Shown here one piece after another: positions 1 through 11,000 of a stretch of DNA of 64,000 nucleotides. Under the pieces are notes generated by a model. That model was not told the DNA's origin, made no database searches, and saw only the letters and a list, made by a program, of their open reading frames with translations. Position 1 is the stretch's first letter, and each line of letters starts with the position of its first letter. The DNA lies in assembly GCF_003265705.1 (NCBI RefSeq), contig NW_020313288.1, forward strand, positions 2,356,615 through 2,420,614, written 5' to 3'. The DNA is from Callorhinus ursinus. Lineage: Eukaryota > Chordata > Mammalia > Carnivora > Otariidae. Position numbers and translations under genes: made by a program.

Positions 1-839
1 GTGCTTGAGAAAACAGCTGCGTGTTTGCTTGTGACTCTGCCCCTGGCTCGACTTCGGCTGGCAGTCCTTCTGTGGCCTCGCCTGGGGTCACACGGCCGTG
101 GTCAGCAGGCGGCAGGAAACCCAAGAGGCTCCCGCACCCTGGTCCTGCACCTCAGCTGGGGGCTGCCCGCCTGTCTCCGGAGCCCCGGGGCTCAGGGTTC
201 CCGGAGGGCGGAATCGGAGGCCGCCAGCCTTGCCTGCGCCCTGCGGTTCCTTTGGCGGCACTCTGCTGCTCAGAGCATCACGTGGCTGCAGAGAACCGGC
301 TGTCTTCACTCAGCCACGGGAGCCTTTCTTCCTGTTTGGAGAGAGGATTTGCAAGTGTGGCTCCTGCGCGTCCTGGCGGGCCAAGGCTGACCGGGGCTGA
401 GGGTTGGCATTGCCCCCCAGGGGTTCCCAGCGTCTCCGCAGGCTGCCCGCAGGGCTCTGCTGCAGAGGCCTATGCTGCGGGAGGCCCAGGGCAGCCCGAT
501 CATTCCAGCTAATCAGGGAAGTGTGTGCGGCTGGGCCTCAGCACCACTTCCTGGCTTCTCGGGGCTGCTGGCCCTGTCTGCCATGGCCTTGTGCTTTCTC
601 GTTGGCTCTGAGTCACGGGGAGCCGGCACCCTTCCTGGGCACTAGGCAGTCCTGCTCTGGGCAGGGGCCCCACCCTGCACGGAGCTGACAGGTCTCATGC
701 CCCTTGTGTCCGGTGGGGAGTCCCTGTATGCAGAGAGCTCTGAAGGTGTCTGTCACGGGGTGACTGAGCAGACCTGCTCTCCCGGTAGTGGGGGAGACAT
801 AACATGGAGGCACCGGGTGCTGCCGAGTGCCTGGGAGAC

Positions 840-1340
840 CCAGAAGGCCCAGGAGGTGAGGAGAGTGACCTCAGAGGGGCTGTTTTGGGCGAAGTGGTTG
901 GAGGACACCTCAGAGGGGGTGACCTTTGAATCAGGTCTTGGATGAATTAAGTTAGCAAACCCTGCAAGTGTCTCGGGAGTGGTGTTTCGGGGGGGGCAAC
1001 CTGTGCAAAGGTCCTGGGGCAGGGCCCTGCTTGGCATGTTGGAGGAACAGCGAGGAGGCCTGTGTGGCTGGAGCAGAGTGGGGGAGAGGGAGGGCAGGGA
1101 GGGGACAGGGGCGGGTCCTGCAGGGCTTGGGGACCTCAGGGAGGACTTGGGCTTTTCTCCCAGGGAGGAGGGAGTCCTGGAGGGCTATGGGCGGAGCAGG
1201 GCGGGACCTGACTGGGGTGATCATGGGCGCCCTCTGGTGGCCGCTGCGGGAAGAAGAACGGACTGGGGGTGAGGGCAGGACTGGGGACCAGGGTGGAGGG
1301 GACTGTGCTGGTCCAGGTTGGGGGCAGTGGGCAGATTTTG
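840..1340 (-). repeat. L2 LINE fragment, reverse orientation
   Basis: The order of blocks (a degenerate 'gtgacctttgaatcaggtcttgg', then 'gtgcaaaggtcctgggg', 'ggaacagcgagg', 'gtgtggctggag', 'ggacttgggcttttctccc') follows the reverse complement of the L2 3' end. The same block order recurs at 21520-21785 and 59540-59890. Edges are approximate because the copy is old. Confidence 0.6.
1225..1243 (-). promoter_or_regulatory. CTCF-like motif (reverse strand)
   Basis: Reading the reverse strand gives CGGCCACCAGAGGGCGCCC, which fits all 19 positions of the commonly used CTCF consensus (YGRCCASYAGRKGGCRSYV). It lies inside an L2-like repeat copy. Occupancy cannot be judged from sequence. Confidence 0.6.
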
Positions 1341-3699
1341 GATGGATTGTAAAGGTACAGGTGGCTGATTCTGCTGAAAGACAGAGGGGCCTTACCGGCC
1401 CCTCCCTGGGTCCCCACAGTCCTTCCTGAGCCCCGTCCTCCCTCAGTTTCCACATCAAACAAACGTGGAGGAGCAGCTCCTGCTGAAGCTCACATGCGTG
1501 CACAGGGGAGAGGAAAGGGTGTCTGTCTATCCATCCATCAGTCAGTCAACAAACGTTGGTAGGTGCCTGCTAAGGGCAGGTCCAGCCCTGAGGGAGGAGG
1601 CCCCTCTCCCGTGGGTAGGACAGATGTTGGTGTCGTTGTCGCCCGGAGGGGCAGGACAGGGTCTGCAGGGTGGGGCAGCAGTCCGATGGTGGCACGGGGT
1701 GGTGGGCTAGGGAGGGGGCCCAGCTCTGGAGCCCTAGCTTTGGTCACCCACAGGGGCACAGAGAGACCAGAGGAAAGCTGCTCAGAGAGGTGGAGGGACT
1801 TGCCTGAGGTCACACAGTGGTGGGCCGCAGGGGCTAGCTCAGAGGTTAGGGAGCAGGGGAGGCAGGGGATGGCCCCCTCCCCCAGAACGGTCTGGGCCCT
1901 GGCTGCCCCGTGCCTTCCGCCCAGCGGCTGGCACAGCTGTGCCCTGCCCAGGGCGGGTCTTGGCCCAGTGTGGCACACTCTCTCCCTCCCCAGGCTATTT
2001 TTAAAACTTAATTTCCTCAAAAATGGGGTGGCTCATTCAGAAGAGAATGGGTCACATCTTGGGCTGGGAGGAGCTCGTCATGGCGTGGCCTCCTTGGGCC
2101 TGGCCTGGCTGATGGGAGCATAGGGCAGGGCCATGGGACCTCCACAGCCCACCCGCCCTGAGCAGCCACCAGCCTCTGAAGATGCACGAAGGCCCTCGAG
2201 GGCCCAGGGCCACGGTGTTTGAGGGAGCAAGGGGGTCGCTCACGGGCATCATGCTGCAGCCTCCCTGGCACGGAGCCCAGGATTTTCCAGGTGGGAGGAT
2301 GCGTCTCTCCCTTTTATTAGCCAGCGTGTGAGTCGGGCAGGAGTGTGGCTGTTGCAGGGACCCTGGGCACGAAGCAGGTGACTTGAGGGGTCCCAGGGCA
2401 GGGCAGACCCGGGCAGGACCTCATATCAGATGCTGGTGTTGGTGTGGCCCGAGCACGCAGGGTGAGCGCGGCTCCCCCCGACAAGCTGGGAGAACTGGGA
2501 AGCAGGTGGAACTGTTTGTGGGGGGAGGCCTGGACCTCGGGGCTGGGGCTGCTCGGGCAGAGAGCCGCAGGGTGAAGGGCTGGGAGCTGCAGAGGTCACG
2601 GGTAGGCACGGTTGGGTGAGCTTCGGGCCCAGTGGCCCCAGGCTGGCCAGGAAGGGGGAATGCCAGGGGCCCCCAAGCCAAGTCTAGAATGTTCTGTCTA
2701 CTGCCGGCTTCTTTCCTTCTCCTTCCCCCCCCCACACCCCAGACGTAAAACCAGCAAATGTTATGTCAGCTTCCTAGCGTCTTCTACCTGGTTGCCTCGG
2801 GCTAAGCCTCAGGATGGGCCCAGGTTCATCCCTGACACCAGGGCGCCCAGGTTGGGAAGTCCCACACCCACACCCATCTGTGGGTGGGCGCCTAGGGCCT
2901 TGGGTAAGTGACCCGTGTGGGCTCTGACCTCTGGCTGGGTGTCCTCTGGTGGGCCCCGCGGCCGTGACCCTGGCATCAGGCAGTCACCCACCCAGCGTGT
3001 TTCTCTGCCTGGGCCATCGCCGGCATCTGGCTGAGGCACAGGGCAGTGGTGGTTACGGCTGACAGAGGACACCCATCCCCCACCCTGCCGACGCCAGGCT
3101 TACCCACGGTTCACAGTCCTCTTGGGTTCGTTTTTTCCATAAGTACGATTCATACACCATAATTCACACTTCTGAGCTTACAATTCAGTGTTTCATGTAT
3201 TCACAATGTGGTGCACAGGACCACACTGATTCTAGAACATTCTCATCTCCCTAAAGGAAGCCCCATTCCCATTAGCAGTCACTCCCCAGTCCCCAGCCTC
3301 TGGCCCTGTCTGGTGTGAGAAGTGGAGCAGGTCCCTCCTCTGCTGGGCTGAGACTGACCCCGGCCCCCTCACCTGGGACTCCTGCTCCCCCAGCTCCGTG
3401 GTGCCTCCCCCGGTGCCCGGGCTGGGTCCTCGGGCCGCTCCCCTCCCGGGCACAGCCTCGTCCACCCCCCACCCCCGTCTACGGCAGGATGACACCCACA
3501 GTCCTGTCTCCAGCCGGGCCCTCCCCTGAGCTCCAGACTCGGGGGGCTCTTTGCGGGGGGCTCCCGGGCGTCTGACACTCAGCTCGACCATGCTGCACCC
3601 GACTGCCCCCACACCGGCTCCTGCCTGGTCGCTCATCTCGGCCGAGGCCACTCTGTCCTCTGTTAACTGCTCCGCTCAGGATCCTTAGTCATTCTCCCT

Positions 3700-4130
3700 T
3701 CGTCCTCTAGCTGCCCTAGTCCCCTGTCGTAGTGTCAGACCTGTCCGGAATCGGCCCACCCCTCTCCCTCCTCTGCCTCCACCTGGTCCAGCCCATCGTC
3801 TCCCGCCGGGACCAGAACCGCCAGAACAGCCCCCTCCACGCCCGTCCCAGGCCGCCGCCTTCACTGCCGCTCCCCCGTCCGTCCTCCCCGCAGCGGCCAC
3901 CAGAGGGCGCCTGTGAGCAGTCGAGTCAGGTCGGCCCTCCTCTGCGCACAGCCCTCCGGGGCTCCCACCTCCCTGGGTCCCACCTCCTGACCCCTCCCCC
4001 CAGGTCATCCTCCTGGCTCCCACTCCCCTGTGCAGGCCCTTCTCTGGCCCCAGCCCCGACTGTGAGCCCTTGAGGGTGAGGGCCGTGTCTGCCCTGGTCT
4101 CCCCTGTCTTCCCGCCAGCCTGACACGAGA
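3700..4130 (+). repeat. L2-like LINE fragment, forward orientation
   Basis: Pyrimidine-rich stretch that mirrors the reverse-oriented copy at 840-1340; both contain the same GCGGCCACCAGAGGGCGCC core. It also shows 'gagcccttgagggtgagggccgtgtctgcc', the L2 block usually seen as 'gctccatgagggcagggatt'. Strongly diverged, so edges are rough. Confidence 0.5.
3894..3912 (+). promoter_or_regulatory. CTCF-like motif (forward strand)
   Basis: CGGCCACCAGAGGGCGCCT fits 18 of 19 positions of the CTCF consensus. It points away from the reverse-strand motif at 1225-1243, so the pair is divergent. Confidence 0.55.
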
Positions 4131-5039
4131 CCCCCAGTGTATGAGCTTGTGACACAGCAGCACAGCTCCGCCTATCACCATACACGTTTGTTAGCACACT
4201 CTGGCCGTCACAAGCCTAAAATGGGTCTCACTGGGCTAAAACCCCGGGGCAGGCAGGGCTGGTCCCCCCGGGGCCCCCGGGAGACCCAGCTCCGGCCTCT
4301 TCCTGGCCCGCAGCCCCCCTCCATCCTCACCGCCAGCAGCGCGGGGTCCGCCCATCTCTGGGACTCCCACCCTCTGCCTCCCTCTCGTGAGGACGCCGGG
4401 CCCCCGGGAACCCAGGGTCACCCCCTCCTCGGGGGCCGTGACTTGCCCACCCCTGCATGGCCCGTCATCCGCAGGGGGCAGGGCATATCTGCCGTCCACA
4501 CTCATTGGACAGATAATCCTCAGCAGAAGCCTGCGTTCCGGGTGAGCATGCTAAGGCTCAGAGAGGTCAGTGTTTGGCCTTCTCATGGGGAGCTGGGATT
4601 GGAGGGAAGGGTCCTGAGAGACAAAAACTACCTGCTGCCTCCCTCCCTGTGAGCCTCTTTCCATGGTGAGCAGCTCTCCCCGGAGACTGTGTGGGCAGGA
4701 GCCAGGGAGTCGTGGCTCCAGCCCCAGGCACTGGGCCCCTTCCCACTGACCCCATGGGTCGCCTGACTTCCCCTTGGCCTGAGCATCTGCTGGTTAAGCC
4801 CTGCTTCCTCCCGCGGGTGTAGACAGCACTTTGTCAATTCAGCCAGTCATTCGCCGCTGGGGACCTGACGTCTTTGGGGTCAGTGGTGGGTCAGCATCCT
4901 TGCCCACTTCCCACCCCGGGTCCTCGAGTCCCTCCGTAGGGGCGCAGGGAGCTGAGTGAGGCCACAGGCACCTGCGTGCAGCGAAGGCAGGGTGGGCTGC
5001 CCCCATCTCCAGGCTGAAGCCTCTCCTTCTCTCCTGCAG

Positions 5040-5071
5040 GCTTGGCCCAGAAGAAGATGGTCCCGACGGAG
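5040..5071 (+). CDS. PIP5K1C: PIP5K1C exon 2 (32 bp)
   Basis: Acceptor CTCCTGCAG and donor GAG|GTGAGT. Encodes (G)[10 protein letters not shown], matching the human LAQKKAAPTE segment except for Met-Val in place of Ala-Ala. The first two bases finish a glycine codon begun in the exon outside the window. Confidence 0.9.
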
Positions 5072-8000
5072 GTGAGTGTCCTGTGGCTGTGGGCAGCTCG
5101 CTGCGCCTCCCTGGGCCCCTCCCTCAGTCCTGCCAGCATCTTGAGTTTCAGGGAGGGGAGCGGGTGGGGTGGGAAGGGCGAGGACCCGGCCTGGACGGCG
5201 AGGGACAGGAGACGGAAGGGCCGCAGAGGTGGGACGGAAGCTGGGCAAGTGTGGGCCTCTGGGGAGTTCCCAGGAGGAGGACCCGGTCAGATGCTGCCGT
5301 AGGGCCGTGCCCAGTGCGTGATTAGTAGCACCTTCCGTGTAGCCCCCCAGGTCCCCACACATCTACCCGTGTCTGCCCGTCGTGTTCCAGAGAGCTTTCC
5401 CGGGGGGGGGGTGGCAGGCTGCCCCCCCGCTGGCTCTGGTAGCGCAGGTGGGGGCCAGCACTGTCCCTGGTCCTGAAAGGAGCCTGTGGGAGCGTGTCTG
5501 AGCCCCGCGTTCCAGGAGCAGCCCAGGTGTGGCGTCCCTGTGCCTGCGCTGGCCGCCTGGCCCCAGGCATCCATGTTTCCTGGATGCCACTACCATGTGG
5601 GGTCCTTGTGGGGAGGGCTTTCCTGGAGGGTGTCCAGCCACAGGGCAGTGGGGAGTCAGCCAGGGGTGCGGAGCAGGGGTGGTGCCTTCTGATTGCTGGG
5701 GAGAGCCCGCCCCCTGGTGACCAGTGTGCAGAACGCACAGCAGCCAAGCTGAGGGGCGAAGGCCGGTGGGGCATTGGAGGGCTGCCTGGACCCCTGAGTG
5801 GGGCAGTGAGGCCGCACGGGTCTGAGCACCCTCAGCTAGAGGCCGGAAGGGCTGCGCGGGCTCTGGATGGTGGCAGGTGTGTGGGAGATGTTTGAATGTC
5901 AGTGACGGTCCGGTCCTGGGAGGGGCACCGGCTCTCTCTGCTGGCCGGCCTGGGCCTCAAGCCGGGGCCCCTTCCGCCACTCTCCCCACACAAGTTTGTC
6001 ACGCCTGCCGTGGCTGTCCCCATAGAGGACCCAGGCCAGGGGGACCTCTCCCCTCAGTTCACAGTCATTCCAGCCCAGGGGTCTCAGCTGGGCGACTCCG
6101 CCCGAGGGGACACTGTGTGATGTCTGGGGACATCTGTGGTTGTCGTGATGGGAGGCCTGCGCCGAGGGGTGGGGGCCATAGGGAATGACCCGGCCCAGTG
6201 TCAGCCGTGCCAGGGGAGCCCCTGAGACTGGTGTCCTGCTCCCCATGCACGCAGGAGAGCTGTGGGTGCTGACCTCCCTGCTTTCCTCAAGGAGCCGGAA
6301 GTCCCGGTCCGGGTCTGGGCCCTTCTGGATGTGCAGGGTTGGACCGTGTGGCCCCTGCGGGTGACAGGCCACCTGCTCTACCCTGGAGCCCGCCACTGCC
6401 CCACGTGCCTTGTCAGGACACTGACTCAGCCCATCTGGTCAGGATTTCTAGAAAACTCCGGGCCAGCGGCGCCTCCTTGCTGATTTTCAGTGCTTCCTGC
6501 TTCCTTCTCTGCAGGCCCCGTTGATGACTGGACAACCGGGTCCTGGCCACGGGAAGAAGTTGGGTCATCGGGGCGTGGACGCCTCTGGCGAAACCACATA
6601 CAAGAAGGTTCTCCTCTGCCCTTAGCTGGCTGGGGTGGGGCTCCCAGCCATCCCGGGCCCCCACAGGCTTGGGCATGCTCTGTGCCCGTGGTTGGCTGGA
6701 GGCAGATGCTCTCGGGACAGGCCCCTCCACACAGGCCCCCGGTCCCAGCGAGGTCCTAGATGCCTGTCGCGGACATCACAGGAGTCCCCGGCACCCCTGG
6801 CCGAGCCCCGGCTCCTCCAGCCTTGCTGGCTCCTGGGAGGAACAGGGAGATGCAGTTCTCCTTCCTTCCCTTGGAAAGCAGGGCTGAGCTGATGGGAAGC
6901 CCGAACGAGGCCAGGCCAGGCGGTGCGCGGGGAGACTTCCTAACGTGGCAGCTGGCTGAGGGGTCATGGGTGCCCCGTGTAATTCACCCTTTCCAAGTTA
7001 GGTGGTTCCCAGCGTGTTCACAGTCGTCCAGCTATCCCCACGGTCAGTTTTAGAATATGTCCATGAGCCCAGAATTACACCCCGTCCCCATCTGCTGTCA
7101 CTCCCATCCTCTCCTTCTTAAGCGGGGGCAGGCTTCAGCCCGGGGGGTTTAGGCCATATGATGCCTGGCAGCCCCAGGATGGTGGGTACTGCCATCTCCA
7201 TGCCCAACTATGGGTAGGGAAACTGAGGCACGGAGCAGCGGTGTCGCCCACCCAGCGTGACAATGCAAATCACCAGGAGAGTGGGCAGAAGGAACCTGGG
7301 ATTACAGAAATGAAGTTCGGGTGTCATTATGCAAATTTATGTGGTTCCCCCCCCCCCCCCCCGCAAAAGAAAATCCTGACAGTAGACAGACCCCAGCTGA
7401 GTCGGGACAGTTTTGAGAAGTTGGAACCTTTGAGAACCTTGATGGAAAATAGGCCTGGGGACTGCATGAGGTGGTATTGGAGTCTCAACAAGGCCACCTC
7501 CTTGCTGTGTGGTTGTGTGAACTCAGTGACGAACCAGAGGCCAGCAGGTCTGTGACAAGTACTGGGCAGGCGCCCCGGGGCCCTGTGATGTTGACGGGTG
7601 CCAGGGTCAAGCTGCAGGCTGGACATGTGCCCCGACCTCCTGCCCTGGGGGGCTTCTCCTTTTACCTATCACCTTGGGGGCCAAGGGTCTTGATGCAGCT
7701 GGGTTTTCCTGCAGACCACCTCCTCCACCCTGAAGGGGGCCATTCAGCTGGGCATCGGCTACACTGTGGGCAATCTGAGCTCCAAGCCAGAGCGTGACGT
7801 GCTCATGCAAGACTTCTACGTCGTGGAGAGCATCTTCTTCCCCAGGTAGGCCCAGGCCCTGCGCCATGGAGCCGCTGTTGGGGTGCCCGACAGCCTTGCT
7901 GTTCTCTGAGTTCCCTTCTCGGCTGGAGATAGCACAGGCCTCTCCTGCCACCTTGGCTTGGAGGTCTTGCCCCGTATCAGTCACGCTATTAGTTCTTTGC

Positions 8001-11000
8001 CGAATCAGAGATACGTAGTATAACAGCAATTTTAAGAAAACAGGAAAAGAAAACGTGAAGTTTCTTTTTCTCTCACGTGAAGAACACTGCCTGGCAGTCC
8101 AGTGAGGCAGCTCCCCAGTGTTGAGGTCCCGTGTTCCTTCTAGTGGCTCCGCCATCCTCATGTGCAGCTTGTCCAGCCAGTGCCGTCAGGTGGCTGCCTG
8201 GGATCCTGCCCTCTCGTCTGCGTTCTACCCGCAGGAGGGAAGGGAGAAAGGGAGCACGGGACCCGTAAGGGCAGGACCTGGAAGTGCCGTGCGTTGCTTC
8301 TGCTCTCCCCTGGCTCATTGGCTGAGCAGTCACGTGACCACACCTAGCTGCCAGAGGGGCGGGGTGGACGTTGGGACACGCCTGAGACTGGCCACGCCCT
8401 TGGCCCCGGGGAGCCCCGGGCTTGTCCACCGAGGGAAGGCCTGGGGGCTCAGCCGCGGGGCGCTGCCCTGGGCGGGTTGTGCCGCTGGGGGCTGCAGGGA
8501 GTGGGGGAGGTGCCCACAGAGTGGCCGTCCCTCACCTGCCTGCCTCCCTCCTTGCTCCACAGCGAAGGCAGCAACCTCACCCCCGCCCACCACTTCCAGG
8601 ACTTCAGGTTCAAGACCTACGCCCCCGTCGCCTTCCGCTACTTCCGGGAGCTCTTCGGGATCCGACCGGATGATTACTTGGTAAGAGCCGTAGTCAGTCA
8701 GCTAGTGCCGTGGGTCAAGTTGCCAGAGACACGTGTGTCTGCTACCTCCTGGTTTCTGTGGGTCGGGAATTCGGGGGCCACTCGGCCAGCTTCTTTGCCC
8801 AGCGTTGTGGTGGAGGGTGGGCTGGGGCCGGAGCCTCAGGGGGACCAGCCCAGGGGACGGTCAGCTTCCGAGCCCATGTCATTGGCGGGACCCTGTTCCT
8901 TGCCTGGGGGTCGGGGCCTCTTCCTTGGAGCGTGAACGAGAGAGCTGTCCTGTCACCTGCCTCCACTTGAGGGGAGGTGGGTCGTGGGGACCAGCTCAGC
9001 ACGTTCCCTCCAGTTCTGGTGGAGTCTTAGTCTCTCAAATCAGAAAAATCAAAACCTAGGCCTAGCCTCTGATCTCACAACGCATGAGCGGGGCTCCTGG
9101 AAGTTACAGCGCGCGGGCAGGTGGGGATCAGTCTGCATTTCCGGGTGGTCTGGTGGCTGTTTGGCGACTGTATTCCGGAAGCCTTAGCCCTTGCACGAGG
9201 CACGTCCACAGCCATCGGATCTATTCCACCTGACCCCGCCACCGTCGGCCGTCCCTGGGGCCGTGGTCCTGCTGATTCTCACCCGCAGTGACTCGTTTCC
9301 CTGTGTGCCGGGAGGTCCTGCTGCGCGCACCCACTTGGTCCACGGAACCCTGTGCTCTCAGCCACGGCCGTGTCCTTCCACAGGGAAGTAGCTCTCGCTC
9401 CGGCCAGGGGTTCTCCAGGCTGTCCGGGTGCCCCTTGCCAAGGCCAAGGCCGGGTCCTCTGACCACAGCATCTGTGGCGGGCTTCACAGCGTCCGCCTCT
9501 GACCTGCCCAGGGGTCCTGCAACCTTATCGGAGCGAGGACAGCCTGATGGTTCTAGAGTGGAAATGACCCCGGGGTGACCTCGATTTTAGGTCTCGTGGG
9601 TAGAGCGGAGGCCTGGGGCATTAGCCATAGCAGTGGAGGTATGGCCTCAGGGCCCGTTAGCTGGCGTGTGCTGGCCCCAGAGTGGACACACGGAGAAGGC
9701 CAAGTTCCTGTCTCGGCCTCGAGTGGGTGCTCAGCAGATGTTCTCTGTCTTCTTAAGACCCTCCCTGATGTCGTGACAGGGTGACGAGGCCCCCTGGAAC
9801 CAAGAGGCCCTCCCGCGGCAGGGCTGGGGAACTCAGACGCGGCTGGATTGTCCCCACTTGTCAACTCTGCCCCCTCAGGCTTCCTCTTTCTTCCCCAGGG
9901 GTCCCTGGGGGGCCACAGGCACCACCTTTGCCTCCAAAGACTTCCCTGGTCCTGAGTTTTGTGGGGGTGTGCCCACTGTCCCTGTTTGTGAGGGCCCTGG
10001 GCTGTCCTGTGTTAGCCTCAGCTCGGCATTGGGGGTGTCTGGGGGGGGGCACGGGTAGGGTGGGGGCTGCAGTCAGTTGACCTCAGGCCACAGGTGCCCC
10101 CCTGGCTCTGAGGGAGAAGGGGGCACACCTGGGGTCGTCTGCCCGTGACCCCACCCCAGTGGCTGGTCAGCCGGCCGGGAGGTCCGTGTATGTCACTGCT
10201 TCTCCCTCAGCAGCCCGGGCCCCATGAGGCCTGACCCCATACGTGAGGGCAGCTGCTGTTAGCCATGTGGTTCTGGAACATTCTGTGCTCATAGACTTCT
10301 TTTGTACAAAGCCACACACTCCCCGTCCACCGCTCGTTTCTCTCAGCGCTCTTCCTCTCTCCTGCTAGCTGGGGTCGGCTGCTGTAGTGCCTGTGGGGTA
10401 GCCGTGGGCTCCGGAGGCCGTGGACCCTGGCCCCCACAGGGTCCCTGCCCGCCCCTCGCTGCTGTCCTGGGAGCGGGTGGGAGGTGAGGAGGGAGACCAC
10501 GGGCAGCCTGGGCGTGGGCCTCTGTGTTTCCGTGGGTATTGGTGGCTCGTGGCTGTGGGTGGGCAGCACTCGTGGCACCCACAGGAGAGGGGGCGTCCCT
10601 GCTCCTCACCTGTGTTCCCCCCTCCCCTGCCATCTGCCGGCCCCCGTGTTACACTTCAGCAACCCACAGGGTCATTCAGCAAACATTTGCTCAGCAGTTA
10701 CCGTGTGGCGGGCTGGCACCGTCAGCCCAGTGGGGGACATGCTGTGGCCTCATCCATGCTGTATACCGGTGGCAGCACTCAGTCAGGATTCCGGGGGCTG
10801 CAAGGGACAGAAATCCAACGCAGACAGCCTTAGTCCTGAAAAGCACTTCACTGACTCACTAGCTGAAAAGGCCCAGGGAGAGCAGCCTGCAGGGCCTAGC
10901 TTTCCTCGCTAGGCTGGGCACTGTCCGAGGTGCTGGGGACCCTGCGTGAACAAAACCCTTAGAAATCCTTGCATCCACAGAAGGTTCCGTCTGTCCGGTG

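Larger units (their letters stand above)
1..5039 (+). other. PIP5K1C: PIP5K1C intron 1 (3' part, no exon seen)
   Basis: No exon is supported here. The stretch ends in a polypyrimidine tract and CTCCTGCAG acceptor (5031-5039) that opens PIP5K1C exon 2. The acidic, Ala-rich N-terminal exon known from mammalian PIP5K1C is not found, so it lies off the left edge. The content is GC-rich intronic sequence with L2-like copies (about 840-1340 reverse, 3700-4130 forward) and two strong CTCF-like motifs. Open frames in this stretch have no splice or family support. Confidence 0.8.

Noticed and set aside
1..390. Open frame at the left edge as PIP5K1C exon 1
   Set aside because: It lacks the acidic N-terminal sequence of PIP5K1C and a donor in the right phase.
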